Below, one piece after another: positions 6,991 to 13,638 of a stretch of DNA of 14,292 nt (position 1 is its first letter; every line of letters begins with the position of its first letter). This DNA comes from an uncultured Eubacteriales bacterium (GTDB taxonomy: Bacteria > Bacillota > Clostridia > Lachnospirales > Anaerotignaceae): positions 1 through 14,292 of the forward strand of contig CAKTER010000021.1 in assembly GCA_934552695.1 (NCBI GenBank). Direction: 5' to 3'. The notes under the pieces are model-generated. The model searched no databases. It worked only from the letters and a program-made list of their open reading frames with translations, and was not told where the DNA came from. A program made the translations under genes and the position numbers.

Positions 6991-8260
6991 ACAGCTTATT
7001 CTTACTTTGGCGCTGATGGGCTTATGCGGTAGCCTGTTGTTTTCGGGCTGCCATAAAAAAGACCCGGAGCCGACCCCGCCGGCCCCGGTGGAGGATGACC
7101 AGACCGGGAATTTGCCGGTCATTCAGCCGGATGCCTCGGGGGAGGACGAACCGGAACCGGGGGAGGATGGCGAGAAAACGGGGGAGACCGACACCTCCGA
7201 GACTACGCCCGGCGTGGTGGAAATCCCCGGGAAAAAGGACGACGGCGCCGTTCATGTGCCGGTGACCAATCCCCAGCCCAGCCGGGATACCAAGCTGGAT
7301 GCCTATTGGAATCGGCTGGATACGATTGTGGCGGCGGCGCAGGAGTATTATACCGAAAACTTTACCAAGGTGCGGTTGGTGACCCAAAACGGCCTGTTGT
7401 ATAACTGGTCGGCCGATGAGGCGGTGAACGTGGCCTACCTGTGCGATTACGAGGGGCTGGACAGCCGCTATCACGGGCTGGACGTGGAGATTTTGCTCAT
7501 CCGGGGCAGCGATTTGAGCCGGGAGAGCGGGCTGACCATTAAAGAGTCGGATATGGGGCTGACGGTGTTTGCTGCCCAGCGCCATCCTTCGGAGGACAAG
7601 TACCTCATTGTTTCGGCCAACAGCGCCGGGGGCGTTTTGCCGGCCGGCCGGTATCAGTCCATTGTGAGCGCCTACAGCCAAGCCCATGGCACGGTGCAGC
7701 AGCTGTCCCCCGGAGGGGCGGAGTACGAGCGGATTTTAAGCTTTGTGAAGCTGTACGAGGCCAGCTATGGCAAGTCCTTTGTCCGGTCGATTTATGCCGA
7801 TGACAAGTATGCGCTGGTCACCCTTTCGTCGCAGGTGAGTACCGCCGAGGTGAAGCAGTACATTTTGCGGAAAAACGGGAACCTGTGGGAAGTGGTCATG
7901 GGCGGCATTGAACAGGAGGGCCGGGTGCCGGTGGCGGTGAACCGCCAGCTGCCGGACTTTAACCTGGCCATGCTACCCAGCTATTCCGTTTATGATTACC
8001 GGAACAGTATGAAGGCCACCTTTGTGGATTTGCTGCCTACCCTCATCAACAACGGCTACATCGAGTCCTCGGCCGACCTGTATTACATCGGAGGCACGGA
8101 TTCCTATTGCTATGTGGTTACGCTGGAGGGCCAGCGGATTTTGTGTACAAACCAGAACGGCGGCTGGACCCCGGTGGCGGTGTCCAGTGCGGCCGAAGCC
8201 AGAAATATGATTTTGCAAGGAAATAAGTTTGGCCCGGCTTTCATTGTTTTGGACCAGTGA
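6968..8260 (+). CDS. hypothetical lipoprotein with acidic linker
   Basis: A 430-residue predicted lipoprotein. From ATG 6968 the N-terminus has Lys2, a hydrophobic stretch (LILTLALMGLCGSLL) and a lipobox-like FSGC with Cys28 as the lipidation site. Residues about 30-100 form a low-complexity Pro/Glu/Asp/Gly linker, and about 105-430 form a globular extracellular domain I do not recognise. Start choice is uncertain: there is no good ribosome binding site before 6968, an in-frame ATG lies at 6953, and the start lies within the end of the preceding gene, so translation may be coupled. Starting at 6968 gives the best signal peptide. The next gene begins 16 bases downstream. Function unknown. Confidence 0.8.
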   Translation: MKTNLTNKQLILTLALMGLCGSLLFSGCHKKDPEPTPPAPVEDDQTGNLPVIQPDASGEDEPEPGEDGEKTGETDTSETTPGVVEIPGKKDDGAVHVPVTNPQPSRDTKLDAYWNRLDTIVAAAQEYYTENFTKVRLVTQNGLLYNWSADEAVNVAYLCDYEGLDSRYHGLDVEILLIRGSDLSRESGLTIKESDMGLTVFAAQRHPSEDKYLIVSANSAGGVLPAGRYQSIVSAYSQAHGTVQQLSPGGAEYERILSFVKLYEASYGKSFVRSIYADDKYALVTLSSQVSTAEVKQYILRKNGNLWEVVMGGIEQEGRVPVAVNRQLPDFNLAMLPSYSVYDYRNSMKATFVDLLPTLINNGYIESSADLYYIGGTDSYCYVVTLEGQRILCTNQNGGWTPVAVSSAAEARNMILQGNKFGPAFIVLDQ

Positions 8261-8276
8261 TTTCCGGGAGGTAAAT

Positions 8277-8972
8277 TTGTTAGGAACGATTGTGAATGCC
8301 GGAGCCATCTTGGCCGGCGGATTGGTGGGGTTGCTCCTGCGGGGCGGCCTAAAGGAACGTTACCAGAGCATTGTGATGCACGCCTTGGGGCTGGCCGTCC
8401 TGTTTATCGGGGCGTCCTCTGCCATAAAAGGGCTGATTGACCCCGAGGCCGAAGCCATTTTGTTTATCCTATGTTTGGTATTAGGCGGGCTGCTGGGGGA
8501 GCTTTTGAACATCGAGGGCCGTTTGGAACGGCTGGGGGATAAGCTTCAGGCCCGGTTTGGGGGCAGCGGGAACCTGTCCCAAGGCTTTGTTGGCGCCAGT
8601 TTACTGTTTTGCGTAGGTACCATGGCGGTGTTGGGCTCGCTGGAAAGCGGGATGCGGGGCAATCATACCATTTTGTTTGCCAAAGCCGTGCTGGACGGAG
8701 CCACGGCGGTGGTGATGGCCTCCACTTTGGGGGCCGGGGTGCTGCTTTCGGCGGTTTCGGTGTTTTTGTACCAGGGGACGCTGACCCTGTGCGCCTCGTA
8801 TTTGCAGAATATTTTGACGGCGAGTATGTACCGGGAAATGAATATTGTGGGCGGCATTTTGATTTTTGCCATTGGCCTGAACATGTTGAACATTACGAAA
8901 ATCAAGGTGGGGAACTATTTGCCCGCCATGTTTTTGCCCATTTTTTACTACTTAGTTGTTGGAGCATTGTAA
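8277..8972 (+). CDS. DUF554 family membrane protein (YqgA/YdfK-like)
   Basis: A 231-residue integral membrane protein of the DUF554 family. The opening LLGTIVNAGAILAGGLVG and LGLAVLFIGASSAIKGL are characteristic. About seven hydrophobic segments are visible: about 3-21, 30-53, 58-77, 107-128, two within 135-185, and two short ones near the C-terminus (IVGGILIFAIGLNM, AMFLPIFYYLVVGAL). Transport has been proposed for the family, but the substrate is unknown. I chose TTG 8277 because GGGAGG at 8266-8271 lies 5 bases upstream and the protein then starts exactly where the family does; an upstream in-frame start at 8229 would overlap the lipoprotein gene. It is the third gene of the operon. Confidence 0.88.
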   Translation: MLGTIVNAGAILAGGLVGLLLRGGLKERYQSIVMHALGLAVLFIGASSAIKGLIDPEAEAILFILCLVLGGLLGELLNIEGRLERLGDKLQARFGGSGNLSQGFVGASLLFCVGTMAVLGSLESGMRGNHTILFAKAVLDGATAVVMASTLGAGVLLSAVSVFLYQGTLTLCASYLQNILTASMYREMNIVGGILIFAIGLNMLNITKIKVGNYLPAMFLPIFYYLVVGAL

Positions 8973-8991
8973 AATGGAAGGAGACGGACAC

Positions 8992-9660
8992 ATGAGTGAA
9001 GTACCTGTAACCTGTGCGACCTGCGGCGTGGTGGCCTGCTACCGGCAGCAGAAGGACAAATTTCCCAAAAATTGCCAAACGGCAAATTTGGACCCCGCCA
9101 TCATTGATGAGGCCTTCCGGCTGGTGACGGAGGACAAGGAGAACAATAAAATCTCGGTGGCTTCGGCCGAAATCGAGGGGCATTACTACGGAAAAGCCAC
9201 TCGGGTGGAAGAGATTATGATTTTTGCCCACAAAATGGGCTACAAGCGGATTGGGATTGCTACTTGCGCCGGATGCTTGAACGAGGCAAAGCTGTTTGCC
9301 AAGATTTGCGAGGCCAAGGGCTTGGAGCCGGTAGCCGTTGCTTGCAAGGTGGGCGCTGTGGATAAATGTTCGGTGGGCGTGGCCGACGAGGACAAGCTGG
9401 CGCCGGGTATGCCCGAATCCATGTGCAATCCCATTTTGCAAGCCAAGGCATTGGCAGCGCAAAAGACCGATTTAAACGTGATTTTGGGCCTGTGCGTGGG
9501 CCACGACACCTTGTTTATGAAGTATACCGAGGCCCCGGCTACGGTGCTGTTTGTAAAGGACCGGGTAACCGGCCACAACCCGGTAGCGCCTCTGTACTTG
9601 AGCGGCCCCTTGGGCTACTACAAACGGCTGACGCAGGTGCCTTACGAGTACGAAGAATAA
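8992..9660 (+). CDS. cysteine-rich DUF1847 family protein
   Basis: A 222-residue cytosolic protein of the DUF1847 family, often annotated as metal-binding. Eleven cysteines stand at residues 8, 11, 16, 28, 92, 95, 106, 118, 126, 145 and 168. They include an N-terminal CATC-x4-C group, TCAGC at 91-95 and GLCVGHD at 166-172. The cysteine clusters suggest a bound metal or iron-sulfur centre, with no known reaction. AAGGAGA at 8978-8984, 7 bases ahead, sets ATG 8992, 19 bases after the DUF554 gene. It is the last gene before the terminator at 9673-9698. The family call is confident; the metal role is inference. Confidence 0.88.
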   Translation: MSEVPVTCATCGVVACYRQQKDKFPKNCQTANLDPAIIDEAFRLVTEDKENNKISVASAEIEGHYYGKATRVEEIMIFAHKMGYKRIGIATCAGCLNEAKLFAKICEAKGLEPVAVACKVGAVDKCSVGVADEDKLAPGMPESMCNPILQAKALAAQKTDLNVILGLCVGHDTLFMKYTEAPATVLFVKDRVTGHNPVAPLYLSGPLGYYKRLTQVPYEYEE

Positions 9661-9672
9661 GATAAAGGATTG

Positions 9673-9698
9673 GGGCGGGGGGAACTCCGCCCTTTTTT
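9673..9698 (+). terminator. terminator abutting the thermonuclease ribosome binding site
   Basis: Bases 9673-9680 pair with 9685-9692 (8 pairs, one G-T wobble) around a GGAA tetraloop, followed by six T's. The GGAGGAG ribosome binding site of the nuclease starts at 9699, directly after the last T. It could therefore end the four-gene operon, let some transcripts through to the nuclease, or affect nuclease translation. Confidence 0.8.
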
Positions 9699-9706
9699 GG
9701 AGGAGC

Positions 9707-10504
9707 ATGAAAAAGCCGGTAAAACAGACGGTTTGGCTATGGGTGCTGGCGGCGCTGCTGGCCGGGTGCGGCCCGGTGACCCCACCGCCGACTGCCGCAG
9801 GAGAGCCCCGGACGGAGGCGACGGCGGAAGCCGCCCTGCCCGAGGGCTGGGAACAGGTGACCCTTTTGCGGGTGGTGGACGGCGATACCATTCAGGTAGA
9901 CCGGGAAGGGGAGGCTTGCAAGGTACGGCTGATTGGGGTAGATACCCCGGAAAGCGTCCATGCCGACCAAAGCAAAAACACCCCGGCCGGGGAGGCGGCC
10001 AGCGCCTATACCAAGGAGCAGCTCCCGGAGGGAATGACCCTGTACCTGGAAAAAGATGTTTCGGACACCGACAAGTACGGCCGTCTGCTGCGGTTTGTCT
10101 GGACAGAAATCCCGGCCGACGCAGAGTACGAGCAGGAGATTTGCGAAAAGATGTTCAACGCCCGGCTGTTAGGGGAGGGCTATGCGACGACCTATATGAA
10201 GGGCAGCGATAAACACCACCGGGAGCTGTTTTTACAGCTAGAGCTTTTGGCCAGCCGGGAGGGCGCAGGCCTGTGGGCCGAAAACGGCCTGCCTACCGAT
10301 AATTTGGAAACGGCGGAGCGGCTGGAAAGCACGCAGCGGGAAATGGCCGGGGACTATGCCTTTGTGGGCAACAAAAAGTCAAAAAAGTACCACAGTCCTA
10401 CCTGTAGCGGCCTGCCGGGGGAGGACAACCGGGTGTTTTTTAAAACCGAAGAAGAAGCCCGGGGAAATGGGTATTCCCCTTGTGGGAAATGCCTGCCCCA
10501 ATAG
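9707..10504 (+). CDS. lipoprotein thermonuclease (SNase family) with C-terminal Cys/His motif
   Basis: A 265-residue surface-anchored staphylococcal-type nuclease expected to cut DNA and RNA with calcium. MKKPVKQ and a hydrophobic stretch lead to the lipobox LAGC, with lipidated Cys21, then a short Pro/Thr/Glu linker. The SNase domain is about 49-195: VVDGDTIQV, VRLIGVDTPE and KYGRLLRFVW. It retains the catalytic equivalents of staphylococcal Arg35, Glu43 and Arg87 as Arg74, Glu82 and Arg126, plus Asp79. Residues about 217-263 (FVGNKKSKKYHSPTC, then GYSPCGKC) form a small domain with His229, Cys233, Cys259 and Cys262 as probable zinc ligands, as seen at the ends of many bacterial secreted nucleases. 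GGAGG at 9699-9703 is only 3 bases from the ATG, a tight spacing. A dedicated promoter was not found in the 46 bases before it. Confidence 0.92.
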   Translation: MKKPVKQTVWLWVLAALLAGCGPVTPPPTAAGEPRTEATAEAALPEGWEQVTLLRVVDGDTIQVDREGEACKVRLIGVDTPESVHADQSKNTPAGEAASAYTKEQLPEGMTLYLEKDVSDTDKYGRLLRFVWTEIPADAEYEQEICEKMFNARLLGEGYATTYMKGSDKHHRELFLQLELLASREGAGLWAENGLPTDNLETAERLESTQREMAGDYAFVGNKKSKKYHSPTCSGLPGEDNRVFFKTEEEARGNGYSPCGKCLPQ

Positions 10505-10573
10505 GGGTTTGGCCGGGACTTTGCAACAAATAGCCGAAAAGTCGAACAAAGCAAAAAACTTATGGGGCGTGCC
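10505..10573 (+). other. short gap after the nuclease gene, no terminator seen
   Basis: This stretch holds no convincing gene and no hairpin with a T-run. Transcripts from the nuclease may run into the purine leader and would then meet the riboswitch terminator at 10699-10739. Confidence 0.5.
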
Positions 10574-10602
10574 TTGACGGTGTTTGCGGGATTTGATACA
10601 AT
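10574..10602 (+). promoter_or_regulatory. extended -10 promoter of the purine operon
   Basis: TTGACG at 10574-10579 and TACAAT at 10597-10602 are 17 bases apart, and TGA precedes the -10, giving an extended -10. The start would be near 10609, just 10 bases before the riboswitch P1 stem. Confidence 0.85.
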
Positions 10603-10618
10603 AACGGCAGAAGAAGAA

Positions 10619-10739
10619 CTCCCTGCAACTGACGGACAAAGCGGGATACCGCAAGGGAACAGGGAGAAGAACGGGGACATCCCCTGGGTCGGCCGTCTGG
10701 GCACACTTGAAAGCAAAGGGTTCAAGTGCGCCCTTTTTT
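10619..10739 (+). promoter_or_regulatory. ZTP/ZMP (pfl) riboswitch with expression platform
   Basis: The RNA fits the pfl motif, which binds ZTP and ZMP (AICAR). P1 pairs CTCCCTG (10619-10625) with CAGGGAG (10660-10666). Inside it lie CUGACGG (10629-10635), the small hairpin GCGG-GATA-CCGC (10641-10652) and AAGGGAAC. A linker hairpin GGGG-ACAT-CCCC (10673-10684) leads to the conserved CCGUCUGGGCA (10693-10703). The family pseudoknot can form between GACGG (10631-10635) and CCGUC (10693-10697), with an A-U pair where G-C is common. The conserved GGGC at 10699-10702 is also the base of a terminator stem, so ligand binding should block termination and turn the operon on. Two downstream genes consume AICAR-pathway intermediates, which fits. 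Confidence 0.88.
10699..10739 (+). terminator. riboswitch-controlled terminator
   Basis: Bases 10699-10711 pair with 10721-10733 (12 pairs, one A-C mismatch) around a 9-base loop, followed by six T's at 10734-10739. The 5' strand includes the conserved GGGC of the ZTP aptamer, so the two structures exclude each other. Confidence 0.88.
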
Positions 10740-10918
10740 CGTGAAACGGATTACAAAAGGAAGAAGCAGAAAAACGGTTTGTTGGCAAGTGTTGGGATGG
10801 GAAGTGCAATAGAAAAGCAGAACAAAGCGAAACGGAAAAGACCCGAACGCCTTTGGCCAAAAGGGCTAAAACAGGCAGCGGTTGACATGTACTATCGCCA
10901 TGGACAAGGAGGAGCAAC
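10740..10918 (+). other. second part of the purine leader, mostly unexplained
   Basis: About 180 bases separate the riboswitch terminator from purE, more than needed. I see no second aptamer. A TTGACA at 10882-10887 has no -10 partner. AGGAGG at 10907-10912 is the purE ribosome binding site, 6 bases from its ATG. An ATG at 10887 opens an 11-codon frame ([11 protein letters not shown]) whose TGA overlaps the purE ATG as ATGA; it has only a weak ribosome binding site. Confidence 0.4.
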
Positions 10919-11413
10919 ATGAAAAAAGTAGGGATTGTAATGGGCAGCGACAGCGACCTGCCGATTTTGCAAAAGACGATGGATATGCTGAAAACTCTGG
11001 ATATCCCCTTTGAGGCCCATGTGTTTTCGGCCCACCGCACCCCGGAGGAGGCCCGGGCCTTTGCCTGCGCCGCCCGGGAAAACGGGTTTGGGGTGCTGAT
11101 TGCCGCCGCCGGGATGGCGGCCCATTTGGCCGGGGCCATTGCCGCCAATACCACGTTGCCGGTGATTGGGATTCCCTGCCAGTCCCAAGTGCTGGAGGGG
11201 CTGGACGCCCTGCTTGCTACGGTACAAATGCCCTCGGGAATCCCCGTGGCTACCGTAGCCATTAACGGCGGAGCCAATGCGGCGCTGCTGGCGGCTCAAA
11301 TTTTGGCGCTTTCCGAGCCGGCGCTGGCCCAAAAGCTGGACCAAAAGCGGCAGGATGACCGGGCGGCGGTGCTGAAGAAGGACGCCGATTTGGCGGCCCG
11401 GCTGAACGGATAA
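10919..11413 (+). CDS. purE: 5-(carboxyamino)imidazole ribonucleotide mutase / AIR carboxylase PurE
   Basis: A 164-residue PurE, the octameric cytosolic enzyme that makes CAIR in purine synthesis, from N5-CAIR (class I) or from AIR and CO2 (class II). The signatures are [11 protein letters not shown] (5-15), SAHRTPEEA with His39 (37-45), [15 protein letters not shown] (62-76), GIPCQS and the end of the core [14 protein letters not shown]. Length and motif order are normal. AHLAGA replaces the usual AHLPG, a mild change in the substrate loop. Without purK in the window, the class cannot be decided. It is the first gene after the ZTP riboswitch, has a strong ribosome binding site, and lies 22 bases before the PurF-like gene. 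Confidence 0.93.
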   Translation: MKKVGIVMGSDSDLPILQKTMDMLKTLDIPFEAHVFSAHRTPEEARAFACAARENGFGVLIAAAGMAAHLAGAIAANTTLPVIGIPCQSQVLEGLDALLATVQMPSGIPVATVAINGGANAALLAAQILALSEPALAQKLDQKRQDDRAAVLKKDADLAARLNG

Positions 11414-11435
11414 AAGCAATAGAAAGGATACCATC

Positions 11436-12860
11436 ATGGGCGGTTTTTTTGGAGCGGTTGGCAAGCACGACGTGCTTTCGGATGTGTTTTTTGGGACGGA
11501 CTACCATTCTCATTTGGGGACGCACAGCGCCGGGCTGGCAGCCTACGACCCGGAAAAGGGATTGCAGCGGAAAATCCACAACATTGCCAATGCACCGTTT
11601 CGGACGAAGTTTGACGATATTTTTGAAAGCATGGGCGGGTGTGCGGCCATTGGCTGTATCAACGACACCGACCCGCAGCCGCTGTTGATTCGCTCCCGGC
11701 TGGGGGTGTATGCCATTTGCACCATCGGCGTAGTGACCAATGCCGAAAAGCTGATTGAGGAATACGTGTATGCCGACGGCGGCCAATTTGGGGCCATGTC
11801 CGGCGGCGTGGTGAACATGACCGAGCTGATTGCCGCCTTTATCAATCACAAGCAAAGCTTTGCCGAGGGGATTCGCTTTGCACAGGAATTGATAGAGGGC
11901 ACGGCTTCGATTTTGATTTTGACTGATACCGGCCGGTTGATTGCCGCCCGGGACAAGCTGGGACGGCTGCCGGTGCTGGTGGGCCGGGGCGAGGACGGGT
12001 ACTGCGTGTCCTTTGAGTCCTTTGCCTATCAGAAAGTGGGGTATGCTGATTTTTATAATCTGGGCCCCGGAGAGATTGTGGAGGTTACGGCGGAGGGGAT
12101 GAATGTGCTTTCCCCGAGGCAGGAGGAAATGCGGATTTGCGCCTTCCTGTGGTCGTATTACGGCTTCCCCACCTCCACCTACGAGGGGATCAATGTGGAA
12201 ACCATGCGCTACCGCAACGGCAGCATTATGGCTAAAAACGACGCGGCCATGGGCCAGCTCCCCCCCATTGACAGTGTGGCCGGGGTGCCGGATTCGGGGA
12301 CGCCCCACGCCATTGGGTATGCCAACGAAAGCCATATCCCCTTTGCCCGGCCCTTTATTAAATACACCCCTACCTGGCCCCGTAGCTTTATGCCCAGCCG
12401 GCAAAACGAGCGGAACCGGGTGGCAAAAATGAAGCAGATCCCGGTGGAGGACTTGATTCAAAACAAGGATTTGATGTTTGTGGACGACTCCATTGTACGG
12501 GGGACGCAGATGCGGGAAACCGTGGAGTTTTTGTACGAAAACGGCGCCAACAAGGTACATATGCGGTCGGCCTGCCCGCCCATTATGTACGGCTGCAAAT
12601 ATTTAAACTTTTCCCGGGCCACCAGCGACCGGGAGCTGATTACCCGGTCTACCATTGTGGAGCTGGAAGGGGAAGAGGGGCTACAGCACATCGAGGAGTA
12701 CCGGGATCCCGCTTCGGAGCGGGGCCGGGCCATGCGGGCGGCTATTTGTAAAAAGCTGCACTTGGCTTCGCTGGAATTCCAGACCTTGGAGGGGCTGATG
12801 GAAGCCATTGGGCTTCCGGCCTGTAAGCTATGTACCTATTGCTGGGATGGGAAGGAATAA
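11436..12860 (+). CDS. PurF-like amidophosphoribosyltransferase lacking the glutaminase nucleophile
   Basis: A 474-residue homologue of PurF, which normally makes phosphoribosylamine from PRPP and glutamine. The N-terminal Ntn-type domain (about 1-230) and the phosphoribosyltransferase domain (about 250-450) are both present. The PRPP loop FVDDSIVRGTQ (348-358) is intact, and Cys235, Cys387 and Cys463/Cys466 match in place the iron-sulfur ligands of the Bacillus-type enzyme. But the protein starts MGGFFG where PurF starts MCG, so the catalytic Cys1 is absent. The usual GH-x-RY and HNG glutamine-binding motifs also read AIGCINDTDPQP (71-82) and TIGVVTN (96-102). It may use free ammonia, take ammonia from a partner, or do another PRPP reaction. 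GAAAGGA at 11422-11428, 7 bases ahead, makes ATG 11436 secure. I recall similar MGGFFG proteins in Clostridia and Bacteroidetes, so I read it as a subfamily, not a mutation. Confidence 0.85.
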   Translation: MGGFFGAVGKHDVLSDVFFGTDYHSHLGTHSAGLAAYDPEKGLQRKIHNIANAPFRTKFDDIFESMGGCAAIGCINDTDPQPLLIRSRLGVYAICTIGVVTNAEKLIEEYVYADGGQFGAMSGGVVNMTELIAAFINHKQSFAEGIRFAQELIEGTASILILTDTGRLIAARDKLGRLPVLVGRGEDGYCVSFESFAYQKVGYADFYNLGPGEIVEVTAEGMNVLSPRQEEMRICAFLWSYYGFPTSTYEGINVETMRYRNGSIMAKNDAAMGQLPPIDSVAGVPDSGTPHAIGYANESHIPFARPFIKYTPTWPRSFMPSRQNERNRVAKMKQIPVEDLIQNKDLMFVDDSIVRGTQMRETVEFLYENGANKVHMRSACPPIMYGCKYLNFSRATSDRELITRSTIVELEGEEGLQHIEEYRDPASERGRAMRAAICKKLHLASLEFQTLEGLMEAIGLPACKLCTYCWDGKE

Positions 12861-12905
12861 GCGAAAGCGTGGAAGCAGACGAGTGGGGAAAGGACGGAGG
12901 ACGCC

Positions 12906-13625
12906 ATGGATATTTACAAAATCAATGATTTACCGGAACTGATTCGGGACAATGCTTATGTGGGGCGGGGGATTGTGATTGGAAAAACCGCCGACGGGAC
13001 CCGGGCCTGCACCGCCTATTTTATTATGGGGCGCAGCGCCAATAGCCGGAACCGGGTGTTTACCGAAAAGGACGGGGTGCTTTATACCGAGCCCTTTGAC
13101 GCCTCGAAGGTGGAGGACCCCAGCTTGATTATTTACGCTGCCCTGCGGGAATACGAAAACAAGCTGATTGTGACCAATGGGGACCAGACCGATACCATTT
13201 ACCAGGGCTTGCAGGCGGGAAAGAGCTTTGCCCAGGCCCTGACCGCCCGGGCCTTTGAACCCGACGCCCCCAACTTTACGCCCCGTATCAGTGGCATGGC
13301 TACCTTTGCCGCAGGGGATTTTACTTATGAAATGAGCATTTTAAAAAGTGCCGACGCCGCCGGGACGGCCTGCAACCGCTATACGTTTGCGTATCCGGCC
13401 CTGCCCGGGCTGGGGCACTTTATCCACACCTATGTGTGCGACGGCAACCCCATCCCCACATTTCAGGGCGAACCGGAGCGGGTGGCCATCCCCAACGACA
13501 TCGACGAGTTTACCAACGGGCTGTGGGCGGCCCTGAACGCCGACAACAAGATTTCGCTGTTTGTGCGGTACACCGACTTAAAGACCGGTGCGGTGGAAAA
13601 ACGCTTGCTGAACAAAAACTGCTGA
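12906..13625 (+). CDS. purO: IMP cyclohydrolase, archaeal PurO type
   Basis: A 239-residue protein of the PurO-type IMP cyclohydrolase family, which closes FAICAR to IMP, the last step of purine synthesis. Family signatures are YVGRGIVIGK (18-27), GRSANSRNRVF (42-52), VTNGDQTDTIY (89-99) and EPDAPNFTPRISG (118-130). The length is slightly above that of archaeal PurO. Most bacteria instead use the N-terminal domain of bifunctional PurH, so this is a non-orthologous replacement, and the next gene supplies the other half. GGAGG at 12896-12900, 5 bases before the ATG, supports the start. The 45-base gap before it is the widest in the operon and shows no terminator. Gene symbol by family; activity is inferred. 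Confidence 0.88.
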   Translation: MDIYKINDLPELIRDNAYVGRGIVIGKTADGTRACTAYFIMGRSANSRNRVFTEKDGVLYTEPFDASKVEDPSLIIYAALREYENKLIVTNGDQTDTIYQGLQAGKSFAQALTARAFEPDAPNFTPRISGMATFAAGDFTYEMSILKSADAAGTACNRYTFAYPALPGLGHFIHTYVCDGNPIPTFQGEPERVAIPNDIDEFTNGLWAALNADNKISLFVRYTDLKTGAVEKRLLNKNC

Positions 13626-13638
13626 GGAGGCTGGATTG

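Noticed and set aside
10562..10744. A 60-codon frame across the riboswitch
   Set aside because: It spans the promoter, aptamer and terminator, whose base pairing explains the sequence fully.
10882..10905. TTGACA at 10882 as a second promoter for purE
   Set aside because: No -10 hexamer lies at 16-18 bases; that position is the purE ribosome binding site region.
10707..10922. A 71-codon frame starting TTG in the purine leader
   Set aside because: It begins inside the terminator stem, has a basic low-complexity product, and shows no ribosome binding site.
11436..11441. Missing PurF cysteine as a sequencing error
   Set aside because: One base change could restore Cys, but the other glutamine-site motifs are also changed and the reading frame is intact.
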